A stretch of DNA of 64,000 bases. Source: Edaphobacter lichenicola. Its GTDB lineage: Bacteria; Acidobacteriota; Terriglobia; Terriglobales; Acidobacteriaceae. Position numbers and translations under genes: made by a program. The notes beneath the pieces are model-generated. The model saw nothing but the letters and a program-made list of their open reading frames with translations, did not search any database and was not told where the DNA came from. Location: contig NZ_JACHDY010000002.1 in assembly GCF_014201315.1 (NCBI RefSeq), forward strand, positions 992,001 through 1,056,000, given 5' to 3'. Position 1 is the stretch's first letter, and every line of letters starts with the position of its first letter. Shown here in pieces: positions 39,027-48,045 of this stretch.

Positions 39027-40040
39027 TTAGATCGCTGTCCGAGCGGGAGAGAGATTCTTTCGCTTCAGCAGAAGCATCGGATGCTCGATAAACTCCCAGC
39101 TCAGCCATCCCAGGCCAATCGAGATCAGAGTGGCAGCCAGAAAGGTCACCCACGGAGATCCGCGGTGATACCAGATCCAGAGAGCTTCGATCGGGTAGCC
39201 ATAGAGATAGACCCCATACGATATATCCGGGAAGGTCGGTACCCGCAGCGGAAGCTGCACCAGATAAAACATCAGATATCCGCCGAATACGACGATGGCC
39301 CCTTCCGTATCGTGCGGAAAAAGCATGATGAGGACTGGACCGGCAACCGCCGCGATGGCCGCGAAGAGGGGTCGGAACACAATGCGATCGCGGAACAGGT
39401 AAAAGCACGCCCCAACAGAAAATACCGCCGTGAGCCGTACCGCCGAGATCAGGTCATTGTGATGATGGAAGTAAGGATGAAAGAGGTCGCCAACCAAGGC
39501 GAGGCTCACCGCCAGGCACAGCGGGCGCACACGAAACAGGCCGAGCCACCCGAAGAGCAGAACTAACAGATAACACCCAAACTCGTAGGTGATCGTCCAC
39601 AGCGAGCCGTTCACCGTATTCAAAGGACACCCAGGGAATACGATCGGCGTCACCGGTGCCCCGAGCAGCAGGACACTCACGGCGTATCGAGATCCAAGTT
39701 TCCGAAAGAATCCCTCGACCCCCGGCGCAAGTAAGCCGACCACAAGGGTACTCAGCAAGACCGCCACCAGATAGCCAGGAACAATCCTCAGTACGCGCTT
39801 CGTAAGATAGTCGATCGGCTTCGGGTTTTTCTCCCAGCTCTTCACAATCAGGAAGCCGCTCAGGAGAAAGAATCCGTCGACCCCTATCGATCCGAAGGTC
39901 ATGTGGGTCAGCCTCGCCCCTATCTCGCGAGAGTAGTTCCCGTCAGTAATCTCAGCGGCGTGCGAGAGCAACACCAGAACTGCAAAGGCAAGGCGAAGTA
40001 AATCGAGCGTGTGATTTCTTCGCTCCCTGTTTTTTTCCAT
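39027..40040 (-). CDS. Acyltransferase 3 family (OafA/YrhL-like) membrane protein
   Basis: The 337-residue protein has about ten transmembrane segments and begins NHTLDLLRLAFAVLVLLSHA, the acyltransferase 3 signature with the conserved Arg and His. GSIGVDGFFLLSGFLI follows. Such proteins move acetyl or other acyl groups onto surface sugars, lipids or macrolides. I chose the ATG at 40040 because GGAAAGTGG lies just upstream and the next residues start the domain; the frame is open to 40148. It stands alone. The acceptor is unknown. Confidence 0.88.
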   Translation of the reverse strand: MEKNRERRNHTLDLLRLAFAVLVLLSHAAEITDGNYSREIGARLTHMTFGSIGVDGFFLLSGFLIVKSWEKNPKPIDYLTKRVLRIVPGYLVAVLLSTLVVGLLAPGVEGFFRKLGSRYAVSVLLLGAPVTPIVFPGCPLNTVNGSLWTITYEFGCYLLVLLFGWLGLFRVRPLCLAVSLALVGDLFHPYFHHHNDLISAVRLTAVFSVGACFYLFRDRIVFRPLFAAIAAVAGPVLIMLFPHDTEGAIVVFGGYLMFYLVQLPLRVPTFPDISYGVYLYGYPIEALWIWYHRGSPWVTFLAATLISIGLGWLSWEFIEHPMLLLKRKNLSPARTAI

Positions 40041-40328
40041 AACCACTTTCCAACATCCAATTTTTGGCCGAGCACCAATGTCATCTTTGAGGTTACAGGA
40101 ATGCTCTCCCCAACATTTCTCTGACAGGAACTTCTGACTCATAGTCAAATGCGCGGGGCCGACCGAAGCTGCCTGTGCCGCTTGGTGAGCATTCGCAATT
40201 GAACTCCCCCGGCTTCAAGCCTGTCTTTCTTTGCGGCTGCCCGCGAGGTCAGACTGTTCTCTGTTCTTGACTCGTAACGATCTCCTTTCCATCCTTGTTC
40301 CAAAAGCAATTTGCTACCCTAGTCCACA

Positions 40329-40998
40329 ATGAATCTCGACGAGGTCCCAACCGTGATCGATGTACATCCTCCCCATGAACCCATTCATGGCTGGCGAGAC
40401 TTTCTGCTTCATCTCTTGACCATCACCATCGGCCTCCCTCATCGCCCTCAGCCTCGAAGGCTGCGTCGAGTGGCAACATCACCGCCACCTCGTCCACGAG
40501 GCCGAAGCCAGCCTCCACGCCGAGATCGAAAGCAACGCCAGTGGCCTGCAGGATATCCTCGACGACGTTCACAAGCAGCAGGCGAATCTAAAAAACGATG
40601 TCGAGGTGCTTGACGACATCATCAAAGACCCAAAGTTGCATCAACACAAGAGCATGTCCGTCGCCTTCCACTTCAATAAGTTCGACGACGTTAGCTGGAA
40701 GACCGCGCAATCCACCGGCGCACTCTCCTACATGTCCTACGACACGGCCGAGAAGTACGCCAGTATCTACTCGCTGCAGGAGGAACTGGAAAAAGCACAA
40801 CTGCAGGGAACTCGAGACGCAATCACCAGCATCGGTCCCATCCTGAATGTGCCTGACAAAGCAGATCCCACCGCGAGCGAGGCTCAATCCATGAAAGAAC
40901 ACCTCGAAGTCGTTCAGGGCCAATTGATTCTTATCGAGAGTCTCGTCAAAGGCCTCGATGCCGAATACAAAAAGTTCCTCGCGGCCCACCTCGACTAA
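40329..40998 (+). pseudogene. Frameshifted small membrane protein of an acidobacterial family
   Basis: Two overlapping frames join into one 222-residue protein if one C is removed from the ccc at 40436-40438 (ggcctccctc). The first part is MNLDEVPTVIDVHPPHEP then a hydrophobic segment TITIGL. The second continues LIALSLEGCVEW, then HHRHLVHEAEASLHAEI and a helical C-terminal part ending AAHLD. A short cytoplasmic N-terminus, one membrane helix and a helical external domain with HRHLVHEAE fit a family I have seen in acidobacterial genomes, of unknown function. It lies 45 bp before the padR gene. The frameshift could be real or a sequencing error. Confidence 0.75.
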
Positions 40999-41043
40999 AC
41001 AGATCCTTTGTAATACCTCGAACCACAAGGTAATGTATCTTTC

Positions 41044-41400
41044 ATGGCGTCCCGAGCGACCAATCCGAACTTTATGAATGGAGTTCCGGAGCTCCTCATC
41101 CTCAGACTCCTCCAGCACGAGGAGATGTATGGCTATGAAATCGTCGAGGCAATCCGCAGCCGCACCGGCGCAGTCATCGCAGTCGGCGAAGGCGTCGTCT
41201 ACCCGGTGCTCCACGGACTCGAACGCGACGGAGCGCTCAAGTCCCGGCGCAAGACCGTCAACCGCCGCAGCCGTATCTATTACTCCGTAACGCCCGTCGG
41301 AACGAATCGGTTAGCCAATCTCTCGAAGACCTGGACCAACCTGGCCACCGCAATCCAAACCATGCTGACAGGAGGGCACCATGGCCACGCCATTCTATGA
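41044..41400 (+). CDS. PadR family transcriptional regulator
   Basis: The 118-residue winged-helix protein has the PadR hallmarks ELLILRLLQHEEMYGYEIVE, GEGVVYPVLHGLERDGAL and SRIYYSVT. Its stop lies 20 bp inside the following HAAS gene, which has its own AGGAGGG. PadR proteins next to HAAS-domain membrane proteins usually repress their own operon in response to membrane stress or small molecules. No operator was identified. Confidence 0.93.
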   Translation: MASRATNPNFMNGVPELLILRLLQHEEMYGYEIVEAIRSRTGAVIAVGEGVVYPVLHGLERDGALKSRRKTVNRRSRIYYSVTPVGTNRLANLSKTWTNLATAIQTMLTGGHHGHAIL

Positions 41401-42094
41401 ACTTCGCGAACGCCTGCTTCAGGCTGGCGTAGCGCCGCGGTATGTGACGCGTTATCTGCGCGAACTGGCCGATCACCTGGCCGACCTCACAGCGGAAGAA
41501 GAACGCGCAGGCCGCAGCCCAACAGAGGCGAAGTCCGCGGCGCTCCTCCGGCTCGGGGCAACCGACGATCTCGCCAAGGCGATGACAGCCCAGCGTCAAC
41601 TCCAAGCCTGGAGCGTCAGGGCGCCGTGGGCCATCTTTTGCCTCGCCCCGCTCTCGCTCCTCGCAACGGCCTACTTCATTGCCTGTCTCATCTTGTGGTC
41701 TGGCTGGCGAATCTTCCTGCCGGGAATCGATACGCCCTTTGTCCGGATAGATGGTCTTGCGATTCTCTACTTCGGCATCGGCTGGTCGCTCTACGTCGCC
41801 GCGCCGACTCTCCTCGGTTGGGCAATCGGGCTAATCGCCGCCCGTCAAAGACTCAATCTGGTTTGGCCTACCATCGGCTGGATTCTGCTTGCGCTGATCG
41901 GGGGCACAGCCAAAGTCCACGCCCATCGTCCAAACCTCCCTGCCAAAGTCGGACATATCAGCATGAGTTTCACACTTGGACCTCTCCTCCAGGGAATTCC
42001 CGATGGCCTGTCTCAAGCCCTGCTGATCTTCTTGCTAACAGTCCTGCCCTATCTCCTTTGGCGATTCCAGCAGCGCCGCCGAATATCAACATAA
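41381..42094 (+). CDS. HAAS-domain integral membrane protein
   Basis: The 237-residue protein starts with a cytoplasmic helical domain of about 70 residues (FYELRERLLQAGVAPRYVTRY then LRELADHLADLTAEE), the HAAS/DUF1700-type signalling domain found beside PadR regulators. Four membrane helices follow (about 82-108, 125-150, 160-177, 205-228). AGGAGGG is centred 8 bases before the ATG. It overlaps padR by 20 bp, so the pair is translationally coupled. Function beyond partnership with PadR is unknown. Confidence 0.85.
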   Translation: MATPFYELRERLLQAGVAPRYVTRYLRELADHLADLTAEEERAGRSPTEAKSAALLRLGATDDLAKAMTAQRQLQAWSVRAPWAIFCLAPLSLLATAYFIACLILWSGWRIFLPGIDTPFVRIDGLAILYFGIGWSLYVAAPTLLGWAIGLIAARQRLNLVWPTIGWILLALIGGTAKVHAHRPNLPAKVGHISMSFTLGPLLQGIPDGLSQALLIFLLTVLPYLLWRFQQRRRIST

Positions 42095-42446
42095 TTTTTT
42101 TCCGGCAAAAATCCTGTCAACCCCCAAAACCGCGAAAACCCGCGCCAATCCAGCACATTCGCATGGCGTATCAGTTATCCTCCAACCGCTATACTGGTAA
42201 TAGAGAAGCAAATGAGGCCCCCGAGCAATCGGGGGCCTCTACCATTAACCCGTAACTGATTGATTTGTAATATTTTGCAGGCAAGTCACATGGAATCAAT
42301 ACTTTGCAGGCACATACCACCAGCAAATCAATGATTCCACGTAGTTTACTCCCAAAATACCCCTTGGGGGGGGAGGGGGGTACCCGCCCGGGAGAGCAAA
42401 TGAGCGACCAAGCTGTCAGTCACGAGAAACCCGCTACTCCACCGCT
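42095..42446. other. 352-bp noncoding region with hairpin, direct repeats and G tract
   Basis: Between the HAAS gene and the convergent biotin carrier gene there is a GC hairpin (42214-42239), a pair of 15-bp direct repeats with one mismatch (aatattttgcaggca at 42269-42283 and aatactttgcaggca at 42298-42312), a short inverted repeat (tggaatca at 42291 with tgattcca near 42332), and the G-rich run ggggggggagggggg at 42366-42380. The arrangement looks like a degenerate dispersed noncoding repeat. No gene is seen. Confidence 0.65.
42214..42239. terminator. GC-rich hairpin, likely terminator
   Basis: The perfect 10-bp stem gaggcccccg/cgggggcctc with loop agcaat lies 120 bp after the HAAS gene stop. 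It lacks a proper T tract on either side, so its terminator role is probable but not certain. Confidence 0.6.
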
Positions 42447-42935
42447 CTACTCGACCACGACCAGCACATCCCCGGAGCCGACCGCATCGCCCACCGCAAC
42501 CGCAATCCTCGCCACCCGTCCGGCCTTGGGCGACTTCAGCTCGTTCTGCATCTTCATCGCCTCGATCACGATCAGTGCCTGGCCCTCCTCGACCGCATCG
42601 CCCATCTCAACCAGCACCCGCACCATCCGGCCCGGCATAGGAGCCTTCACCGGACGCGGCCCATCCGTCCCAGCCCCCGCCCCCCGGCGCCCCTGCAGCG
42701 ACCGCGGATCCGCAACCTCAAACTCGAACCGCCGCCCACCAATCACCACCCCATCACCATCCAAAACACACCGGTACTGCCGCCCGTCAATCAATAACGA
42801 CAGCACTCCAGCCTGCAGCACCCTCACATCCGCCACAATCGGCCGCCCGTCCACCGAGCACTCCATCCCAACGCCGAACTCAGCCGGAAGCTCAACCCGC
42901 CGCTTCTCTCCCCCAACCTCAAGCCAGACCGTCAC
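42447..42935 (-). CDS. Biotin carboxyl carrier protein of an acyl-CoA carboxylase
   Basis: The 162-residue product ends in a biotinyl/lipoyl domain (about 85-162) with the biotinylation site Lys in IEAMKMQNE and KAPMPGRMV before it. The N-terminal half is a beta domain like the one in propionyl- or methylcrotonyl-CoA carboxylase alpha chains. The GTG start at 42935 shares GTGA with the stop of the biotin carboxylase gene and has GGGAGGGG upstream, so the two are translationally coupled. An ATG at 42971 in frame is less likely. No carboxyltransferase gene is nearby. Confidence 0.88.
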   Translation of the reverse strand: MTVWLEVGGEKRRVELPAEFGVGMECSVDGRPIVADVRVLQAGVLSLLIDGRQYRCVLDGDGVVIGGRRFEFEVADPRSLQGRRGAGAGTDGPRPVKAPMPGRMVRVLVEMGDAVEEGQALIVIEAMKMQNELKSPKAGRVARIAVAVGDAVGSGDVLVVVE

Positions 42936-44437
42936 AGTCGCAACCCCTCCCGCCGCCCGGTCACAGCCCACCGGCTCTCCTCTGAGACTACCGGCGCCAC
43001 CGTCTCCCGCCGCGCAGAGGACGCAAACAGCGCAGCCGCCAACGCCACCACGTCCTCCGGAACATTCTCCTGCACCGGGGCCGCCGGTTCAGCCAGCAGC
43101 CTCTCCAGATACCCCGTGTCAATCCGGGCGGCGCGAAAATCTTCATCCATCAGAATCCGCCGAAACAGCCCGATGTTGGTCTTGATCCCGCCAATCACAT
43201 ACTCCTCCAGCGCCCTCAGCATTCGGTCGATGGCCTGCTCCCGCGTCGGCGCAAACGCCACCAGCTTCGACAGCATCGGATCGTAGTCCAGCGGCACATT
43301 CCAGCCCTCATACACCGCACAGTCCTCCCGAATCCCCGGCCCGCTCGGCTGAATCAGCCGCGTAATCAACCCCGGCGACGGGAAAAAATGATTCTCCGGG
43401 TCCTCCGCATAGATCCTGCACTCGATCGCGTGGCCGCGCAGCCGAACATCCTCCTGCGTCAACGGCAGAGGCTCGCCCATCGCCACCAGAAGCTGCAGAT
43501 GAACCAGATCCAACCCAGTCACCATCTCGGTCACAGGATGCTCCACCTGCAGCCTCGTATTCATCTCCAGGAAGTAGAAGTTCTCCGCGTCATCCACCAG
43601 GAACTCCACCGTCCCCGCGTTCACATACCCAGCCGAGAGCGCCAATCGCGCTGCAGCCTCGCCCATCCTCCGCCGAAGATCCTCGCTAACAACCGCGGAA
43701 GGAGCCTCTTCGATCACCTTCTGGTGTCGTCGCTGCACCGAGCACTCCCGCTCGCCCAGATACACGCAGCTCCCATGCTCATCCGCCATCAACTGGATCT
43801 CGATATGCCGAGGCCGCTCGATGAGCTTCTCCAGATACACCTCGCCCGACCCAAAGCTCCGCTCCGCCTCACTGCTGGCCGCCGTAAACGCCGCCCCGAG
43901 ATCCTCCGCCCGCGTCACCGCCCGCATACCCTTCCCACCGCCTCCAGCCGCAGCCTTCAGCATCACCGGATAGCCAATCCCAGCGGCCACGCGCAACGCC
44001 TCGGCCACATCGGCCAGCCCCGTCACGCTCCCCGGAACACGAGGCATCCCAGCCGCATCGGCCGCCTGCCGCGCCCTGGTCTTCGAGCCCAGCATCCGCA
44101 TCGCGCTCGCCGGAGGCCCAATGAACGTCACCCCTGCCTTAGCGCAAGCCTCTGCGAACTCCGCATTCTCCGACAGGAACCCGTACCCAGGGTGCACCGC
44201 ATCCGCCCCCGTCCGCCGCGCCACCTCCAGGATCAGGTCTCCCCGCAGATAGCTCTCCCCAGCCGGCGCCGGCCCCAGCCGGTAGCCCTCATCTGCATGC
44301 AGCACATGCAGAGCCCCCCGGTCGGCATCCGAGTAAACCGCCACCGTGGCCATCCCCATCTCCCGGCACGCACGAATTACCCGCAGCGCAATCTCCCCGC
44401 GGTTCGCAATCAACACTTTTTTTATCGAGCGTCGCAA
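42932..44437 (-). CDS. Biotin carboxylase subunit of an acyl-CoA carboxylase
   Basis: The 501-residue ATP-grasp enzyme carboxylates the biotin of the partner carrier protein. Visible are KVLIANRGEIALRVIRA, the Gly-rich ATP loop KAAAGGGGKGMR, the catalytic block FLEMNTRLQVEHPVTE and the late RIYAEDPENHFFPSPG. The C-terminal 45 residues are an extension beyond AccC and, with the coupled carrier gene, make the pair look like a split alpha chain of propionyl-, methylcrotonyl- or related acyl-CoA carboxylase rather than the fatty-acid AccC/AccB. A terminator separates it from the TPR gene upstream. Confidence 0.9.
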   Translation of the reverse strand: MRRSIKKVLIANRGEIALRVIRACREMGMATVAVYSDADRGALHVLHADEGYRLGPAPAGESYLRGDLILEVARRTGADAVHPGYGFLSENAEFAEACAKAGVTFIGPPASAMRMLGSKTRARQAADAAGMPRVPGSVTGLADVAEALRVAAGIGYPVMLKAAAGGGGKGMRAVTRAEDLGAAFTAASSEAERSFGSGEVYLEKLIERPRHIEIQLMADEHGSCVYLGERECSVQRRHQKVIEEAPSAVVSEDLRRRMGEAAARLALSAGYVNAGTVEFLVDDAENFYFLEMNTRLQVEHPVTEMVTGLDLVHLQLLVAMGEPLPLTQEDVRLRGHAIECRIYAEDPENHFFPSPGLITRLIQPSGPGIREDCAVYEGWNVPLDYDPMLSKLVAFAPTREQAIDRMLRALEEYVIGGIKTNIGLFRRILMDEDFRAARIDTGYLERLLAEPAAPVQENVPEDVVALAAALFASSARRETVAPVVSEESRWAVTGRREGLRL

Positions 44438-44503
44438 GCGGCCATTCTACCGCAGACAACGATCGACACAGCGAGTCAAAACCGATACAGACCTGAACGC
44501 AAA

Positions 44504-44529
44504 GAGGCCTCCCGTTCTGGGGAGGCCTC
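44504..44529 (-). terminator. Terminator of the TPR lipoprotein gene
   Basis: A 10-bp stem gaggcctccc/gggaggcctc with loop gttctg lies 25 bp after the TPR gene stop. On the minus strand it is followed by TTTGCG, a weak T tract. It precedes the biotin carboxylase start by 67 bp. Confidence 0.7.
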
Positions 44530-44553
44530 CGGTATCACAACACTCCATGACAG

Positions 44554-45396
44554 CTACTGCATCGAAACGCCGCCCTGCGTTGCCTTTTCCTTCTTCAGCT
44601 CATTTTCCTTGCGAGCGCCCATGGCCTTCTGGATCCAGGAATCAACCTGGGCCATATCAGCCTTACGAGCCGCCTCATCCCCGCACTCCAGATCAGCCTT
44701 ACGGCGATAGGTCAGCTGCAGGTACTGCATGGCGTCATCATAGGTCGGGTTCAGCTCGACAGCCTTGTTCAGATATTGCAATCCCTCATTCACCAGATCC
44801 GTATTGGCAGCCTGCAACTTCTGGCACGCACCCTTGCTCTTCTTGGGGTTGCCATCGCCCTGGTCGGTCAGCCCGTCCGCGGCAAGAATCGTGATCGCGT
44901 TCTTGTAAGCCAGCGTCCAATCCACGAAGCCAACGGTGTAATAGGCCTCCGGATCATTTGGCGCAATCGCAATTACCTTCTTTTCGTACTCCTTCGCCAC
45001 ATCGAACTTCTTGATGTTGCGATTGATAGACGCAATCTGTTTCAACGCAGTCAGGTCGTTGGGATCCTTCGCCAGAACAGCGTTGAAACCATCCAAAGCC
45101 TTCTGTGCGATCGCAAGGTTCTCCGGCGTGTCCAGATTTGGCACCACCTGATAAGAGTAAGCGGTAGCAAGATACAGCTTCGCGTCTTCGTAATTCGGAT
45201 CGAGAGCGATCGAATTCTGGAAGTGGTTTACAGCCTCTTCGTATCGTGCATTCTTAAATGCCTGCACTCCCTTGGTCAGCTGGTCCCGAGCCTTCAGGCG
45301 ATTACACCCGGTTGCAGTGATAAGCATCAGCGCCAGCAAAGCAGCCGTAACCGGAATCCGTGCGGTGAATTTCATTGGGCGAATCATCTCCTTCAA
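44554..45396 (-). CDS. TPR-repeat lipoprotein
   Basis: The 280-residue product has a lipoprotein signal ending LITATGCNRL (Cys31). Tetratricopeptide repeats follow over about 35-230 (ARYEEAVNHFQNSIALDPNY and PNDPEAYYTVGFVDWTLAY are typical units). The C-terminal tail is Lys/Glu-rich. Such proteins are periplasmic scaffolds; no partner can be named. It lies 242 bp downstream of the ABC transporter genes on the same strand, with no terminator seen between them. Confidence 0.85.
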   Translation of the reverse strand: MKEMIRPMKFTARIPVTAALLALMLITATGCNRLKARDQLTKGVQAFKNARYEEAVNHFQNSIALDPNYEDAKLYLATAYSYQVVPNLDTPENLAIAQKALDGFNAVLAKDPNDLTALKQIASINRNIKKFDVAKEYEKKVIAIAPNDPEAYYTVGFVDWTLAYKNAITILAADGLTDQGDGNPKKSKGACQKLQAANTDLVNEGLQYLNKAVELNPTYDDAMQYLQLTYRRKADLECGDEAARKADMAQVDSWIQKAMGARKENELKKEKATQGGVSMQ

Positions 45397-45637
45397 AATG
45401 GGCGCGAGTTTCTATTCCAAAGACCGGGAAAGACTACATAACCAAGTTTCGGCTTTCGCTTGATTGTAATGGTATATGTCCTAACGTGACTAGAGCAGCT
45501 TTCTTTCCCTTCTTCAAAAGGAAATAATGTCGGTCTTTTGTACTACAACTATGGAGCTTCTGCCTAGTTCGAACTGCTCTTCGAGATTCGATGCGTGCCA
45601 GCGGTAGAGGGCTAGCCGGAACGCAAACAAAAGTGGC

Positions 45638-46312
45638 CTACACTATACGCCCATCCCGCATCTTGACGATCCTGTCCGCATAGGAAGCGGCATCGGCGTC
45701 ATGCGTGATCATTAGAATCGTCTGCCCCAGGCGGCGGTTCAGGTCCTTGATCAACTTCAGCACTGCCGCCGAGTTCTCACTGTCCAGATTGCCCGTAGGC
45801 TCGTCGGCGAGCAAAATCGCCGGTGAATTCACTAGTCCGCGCGCAATCGCCACCCGTTGCTGCTGGCCGCCAGAGAGGGCACGAGGTTTGTGTTTCATCC
45901 TGTCGGTGATCCCAAGCAGCTTGAGAATCTCCTGGAATGCCTGGTCGAACACCGTATTCCGGCCGCCGATATATTGCACAATCCGGATATTGTCTTCCGC
46001 AGACAGGGTCGGCAGAAGGTTGTACTTCTGAAACACGAACCCCACCGTAGTCTTGCGAAGCTCCGTCCGCTCGGCGTTGGTCATGCCCGCCATATCGCGG
46101 CCATTGAGCTGCACGGTCCCCGTTGTCATCGGCGTCAGACCACCCAGAATATGAAAGAGGGTCGACTTGCCCGAACCCGAGGCGCCGATAATCGCGACAA
46201 ACTCACCCTTCCGGATGTCGAGATCCACACCGCGCAGCGCATACACCGCGACCTCTCCCACCTGGTAAGTCTTCGTTAAACTGCGGACCTCAATAATCGG
46301 CGGCTCACTCAT
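45638..46312 (-). CDS. ABC transporter ATP-binding protein (LolD/MacB type)
   Basis: The 224-residue ATPase shows Walker A GASGSGKST, Q-loop FVFQKYNLLP, signature LSGGQQQR, Walker B AILLADEPTGNLD and the H-loop ITHD. The motif set and size are those of LolD/MacB/FtsE-type ATPases. The start at 46312 (MSEPPIIEV) overlaps the permease stop by 8 bases (ATGAGTGA); the frame is open to 46333. With the preceding permease it forms a complete FtsX-type transporter or mechanotransmission complex. The substrate is unknown. Confidence 0.93.
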   Translation of the reverse strand: MSEPPIIEVRSLTKTYQVGEVAVYALRGVDLDIRKGEFVAIIGASGSGKSTLFHILGGLTPMTTGTVQLNGRDMAGMTNAERTELRKTTVGFVFQKYNLLPTLSAEDNIRIVQYIGGRNTVFDQAFQEILKLLGITDRMKHKPRALSGGQQQRVAIARGLVNSPAILLADEPTGNLDSENSAAVLKLIKDLNRRLGQTILMITHDADAASYADRIVKMRDGRIV

Positions 46313-47399
46313 ACGACAAAGCCTCCGTAACATCCTGCTTCACCGCTTTGGCGCCGGGGACGATGGCCCCCAGCAGGGCTCCCACGACTGCAATGCCGGT
46401 TGCTATCGGCCACCAGCTGTAGACCGTCTCCTGCACCAGGCTTGCCGGCACGGCATGTTTCATCAGCCATTGCGTCCCGTAGGTCAGGAGAATGCCGACC
46501 ACCGAACCCAGCAGCGCCAGCAGCAACGTCTCGCGAAACAGGATGTTCAAAATCAACCCGGAAGAGCCGCCTACGGCCTTCAAAATTCCAATCTCACGCG
46601 TTCGTTCCAACACTGCTGTGTACATCGCCATAAACACCACGATGAAGCCCACAATGACCGCAACTCCGATCACGACTCCGATGAAGCTCTTCAGCATCCC
46701 GACATTGCTGATAGAGAGCATCGAGGTGAACTCTTCCATCGTGTAGATCTGGTAGCCGTGATACTTCACTCGCAAAGCGTCCACCACAGCTTGCGCATTC
46801 TTTGGGTCGTCGACCTTGAGGAAGATCTGGCTGAGGTGGCCAGGGTTTCCCGTCAGCGTCTGCAACATTTGCAGCTTTACGCAGATGCGGGAGAGCTTAC
46901 CCGATTCGAAGATTCCGACCAGTTTCCAATCGTGATTGACCAAATTGAGGGTATCGCCCACGTGGAGCTGTTTTTGCTGGGCATAGTACTCATCCACGAC
47001 AACGTCGTTATCGTTGACCAGCGGCCCACCCTTCAAATAGTGAAACCCTCCGTTCAGTCTCCGAAAATCGTCAAGATCGAGTCCCGTCATCGCATCGAAG
47101 CCGGAGAGGGGTTGAACCATCGTCCCCATCGCAAATGTGACATGCGGCTCCTTCATCAGCAGAGCAGGAATCTTATCGCTCATCGGAGCCGAGCTCAGCC
47201 CGATCGCTGAAGATCCGGGCGGCCGAAACCAGATATCAGCGCCCACACCACGCGCCCGTTGCGCGGACTGATCCAGCGTCCCGTGACTGACCCCGACCAG
47301 CGTCAGGATCATCGTCACCTCAACGGCAATTGCAAGCACGCTCAGCAGCGTACGGACCGGTCGGTGGCCAAGATTCGCGAAGATCAGCTTATTGAGCAA
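46305..47399 (-). CDS. ABC transporter permease, FtsX/MacB type
   Basis: The 364-residue protein has the four-helix FtsX layout. Helix 1 is at about 15-38 (ALLSVLAIAVEVTMILTLV-like), a periplasmic domain is at 45-235, and three C-terminal helices carry the family segment TREIGILKAVGGSSGLI between them. It ends DVTEALSYE. It is coupled to the ATPase gene by overlapping start and stop codons. It lies 152 bp after the exbD gene, with a hairpin between. Confidence 0.92.
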   Translation of the reverse strand: MLNKLIFANLGHRPVRTLLSVLAIAVEVTMILTLVGVSHGTLDQSAQRARGVGADIWFRPPGSSAIGLSSAPMSDKIPALLMKEPHVTFAMGTMVQPLSGFDAMTGLDLDDFRRLNGGFHYLKGGPLVNDNDVVVDEYYAQQKQLHVGDTLNLVNHDWKLVGIFESGKLSRICVKLQMLQTLTGNPGHLSQIFLKVDDPKNAQAVVDALRVKYHGYQIYTMEEFTSMLSISNVGMLKSFIGVVIGVAVIVGFIVVFMAMYTAVLERTREIGILKAVGGSSGLILNILFRETLLLALLGSVVGILLTYGTQWLMKHAVPASLVQETVYSWWPIATGIAVVGALLGAIVPGAKAVKQDVTEALSYE

Positions 47400-47499
47400 G
47401 ACTAGATTCTAATAGAAATCGGCACGCCTACAGTCAAAGGCTGAACGAATTTGGGCAAGCGAACACTCGATCAACAACAACACACTTACAGAAAGCTTC

Positions 47500-47528
47500 A
47501 GGCGACTGATCACGGGGACCAGTCGCCT
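47500..47528 (-). terminator. Hairpin after the ton genes
   Basis: A 9-bp perfect stem aggcgactg/cagtcgcct with an 11-base loop lies 24 bp after the last exbD stop. On the minus strand it is followed by gaagctttct, a weak T tract. It probably ends or attenuates the sec-ton transcript before the permease genes. Confidence 0.65.
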
Positions 47529-47551
47529 GCGCAAGAGCGTTCGTTATTGAA

Positions 47552-47986
47552 TTACTGTCCAGCTTCAACCCGGGGTGTGATGAGACCGATGTTATCTACT
47601 CCGGCTTGATGACCGAAGTCGATAACCTCTGCAACCTTGCTGAAGTCCAGATCCTTGTCGCCTTTGACAAACATGACCTTCTCTTGGCGGGTCGCGAAGA
47701 TCTCCACTAGCTTGGGCTCCAAGTCCGACTTGTTGAACGAATTATCGTTGATCTTATAAGCGGGCGCAGCCGCTCCGTTCGACAGCACCTGCACTACGAT
47801 CGTACGGTCGTTGACCGGATCTTCGTGGTGCTCCTTGGGCGGCTGAGGAACCAGCGTCTCCAGGCCTCGAGGCGTCACCGGCACGATGACCATGAAGATG
47901 ATCAACAGCACCAGAAGAACGTCGATCAGCGGCGTTACATTCATGTCCGACATTGCTCCGCCGGTATTTCCACCACCCATTCCCAT
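47552..47986 (-). CDS. exbD: ExbD/TolR family biopolymer transport protein, second copy
   Basis: The 144-residue protein has a short Gly/Met-rich cytoplasmic N-terminus and one membrane helix with the proton-pathway Asp22 (MNVTPLIDVLLVLLIIFMV). A periplasmic domain follows. It differs from the upstream ExbD in the N-terminus and in the periplasmic part, so the two are paralogues, not a duplicated sequence. It is the last of four ton genes; tandem exbD genes are frequent in bacteria with many TonB receptors. Confidence 0.93.
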   Translation of the reverse strand: MGMGGGNTGGAMSDMNVTPLIDVLLVLLIIFMVIVPVTPRGLETLVPQPPKEHHEDPVNDRTIVVQVLSNGAAAPAYKINDNSFNKSDLEPKLVEIFATRQEKVMFVKGDKDLDFSKVAEVIDFGHQAGVDNIGLITPRVEAGQ

Positions 47987-48045
47987 AGCAATCTCCTCGG
48001 ATACTCTTGCCGCTCCAATAAATGCGAGTTCGACACCCTACATGT

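Noticed and set aside
42304-43185. Plus-strand open frame across the biotin carrier gene
   Set aside because: Thr/Pro/Ser-rich antisense reading; the minus-strand frame has the biotinylation motif.
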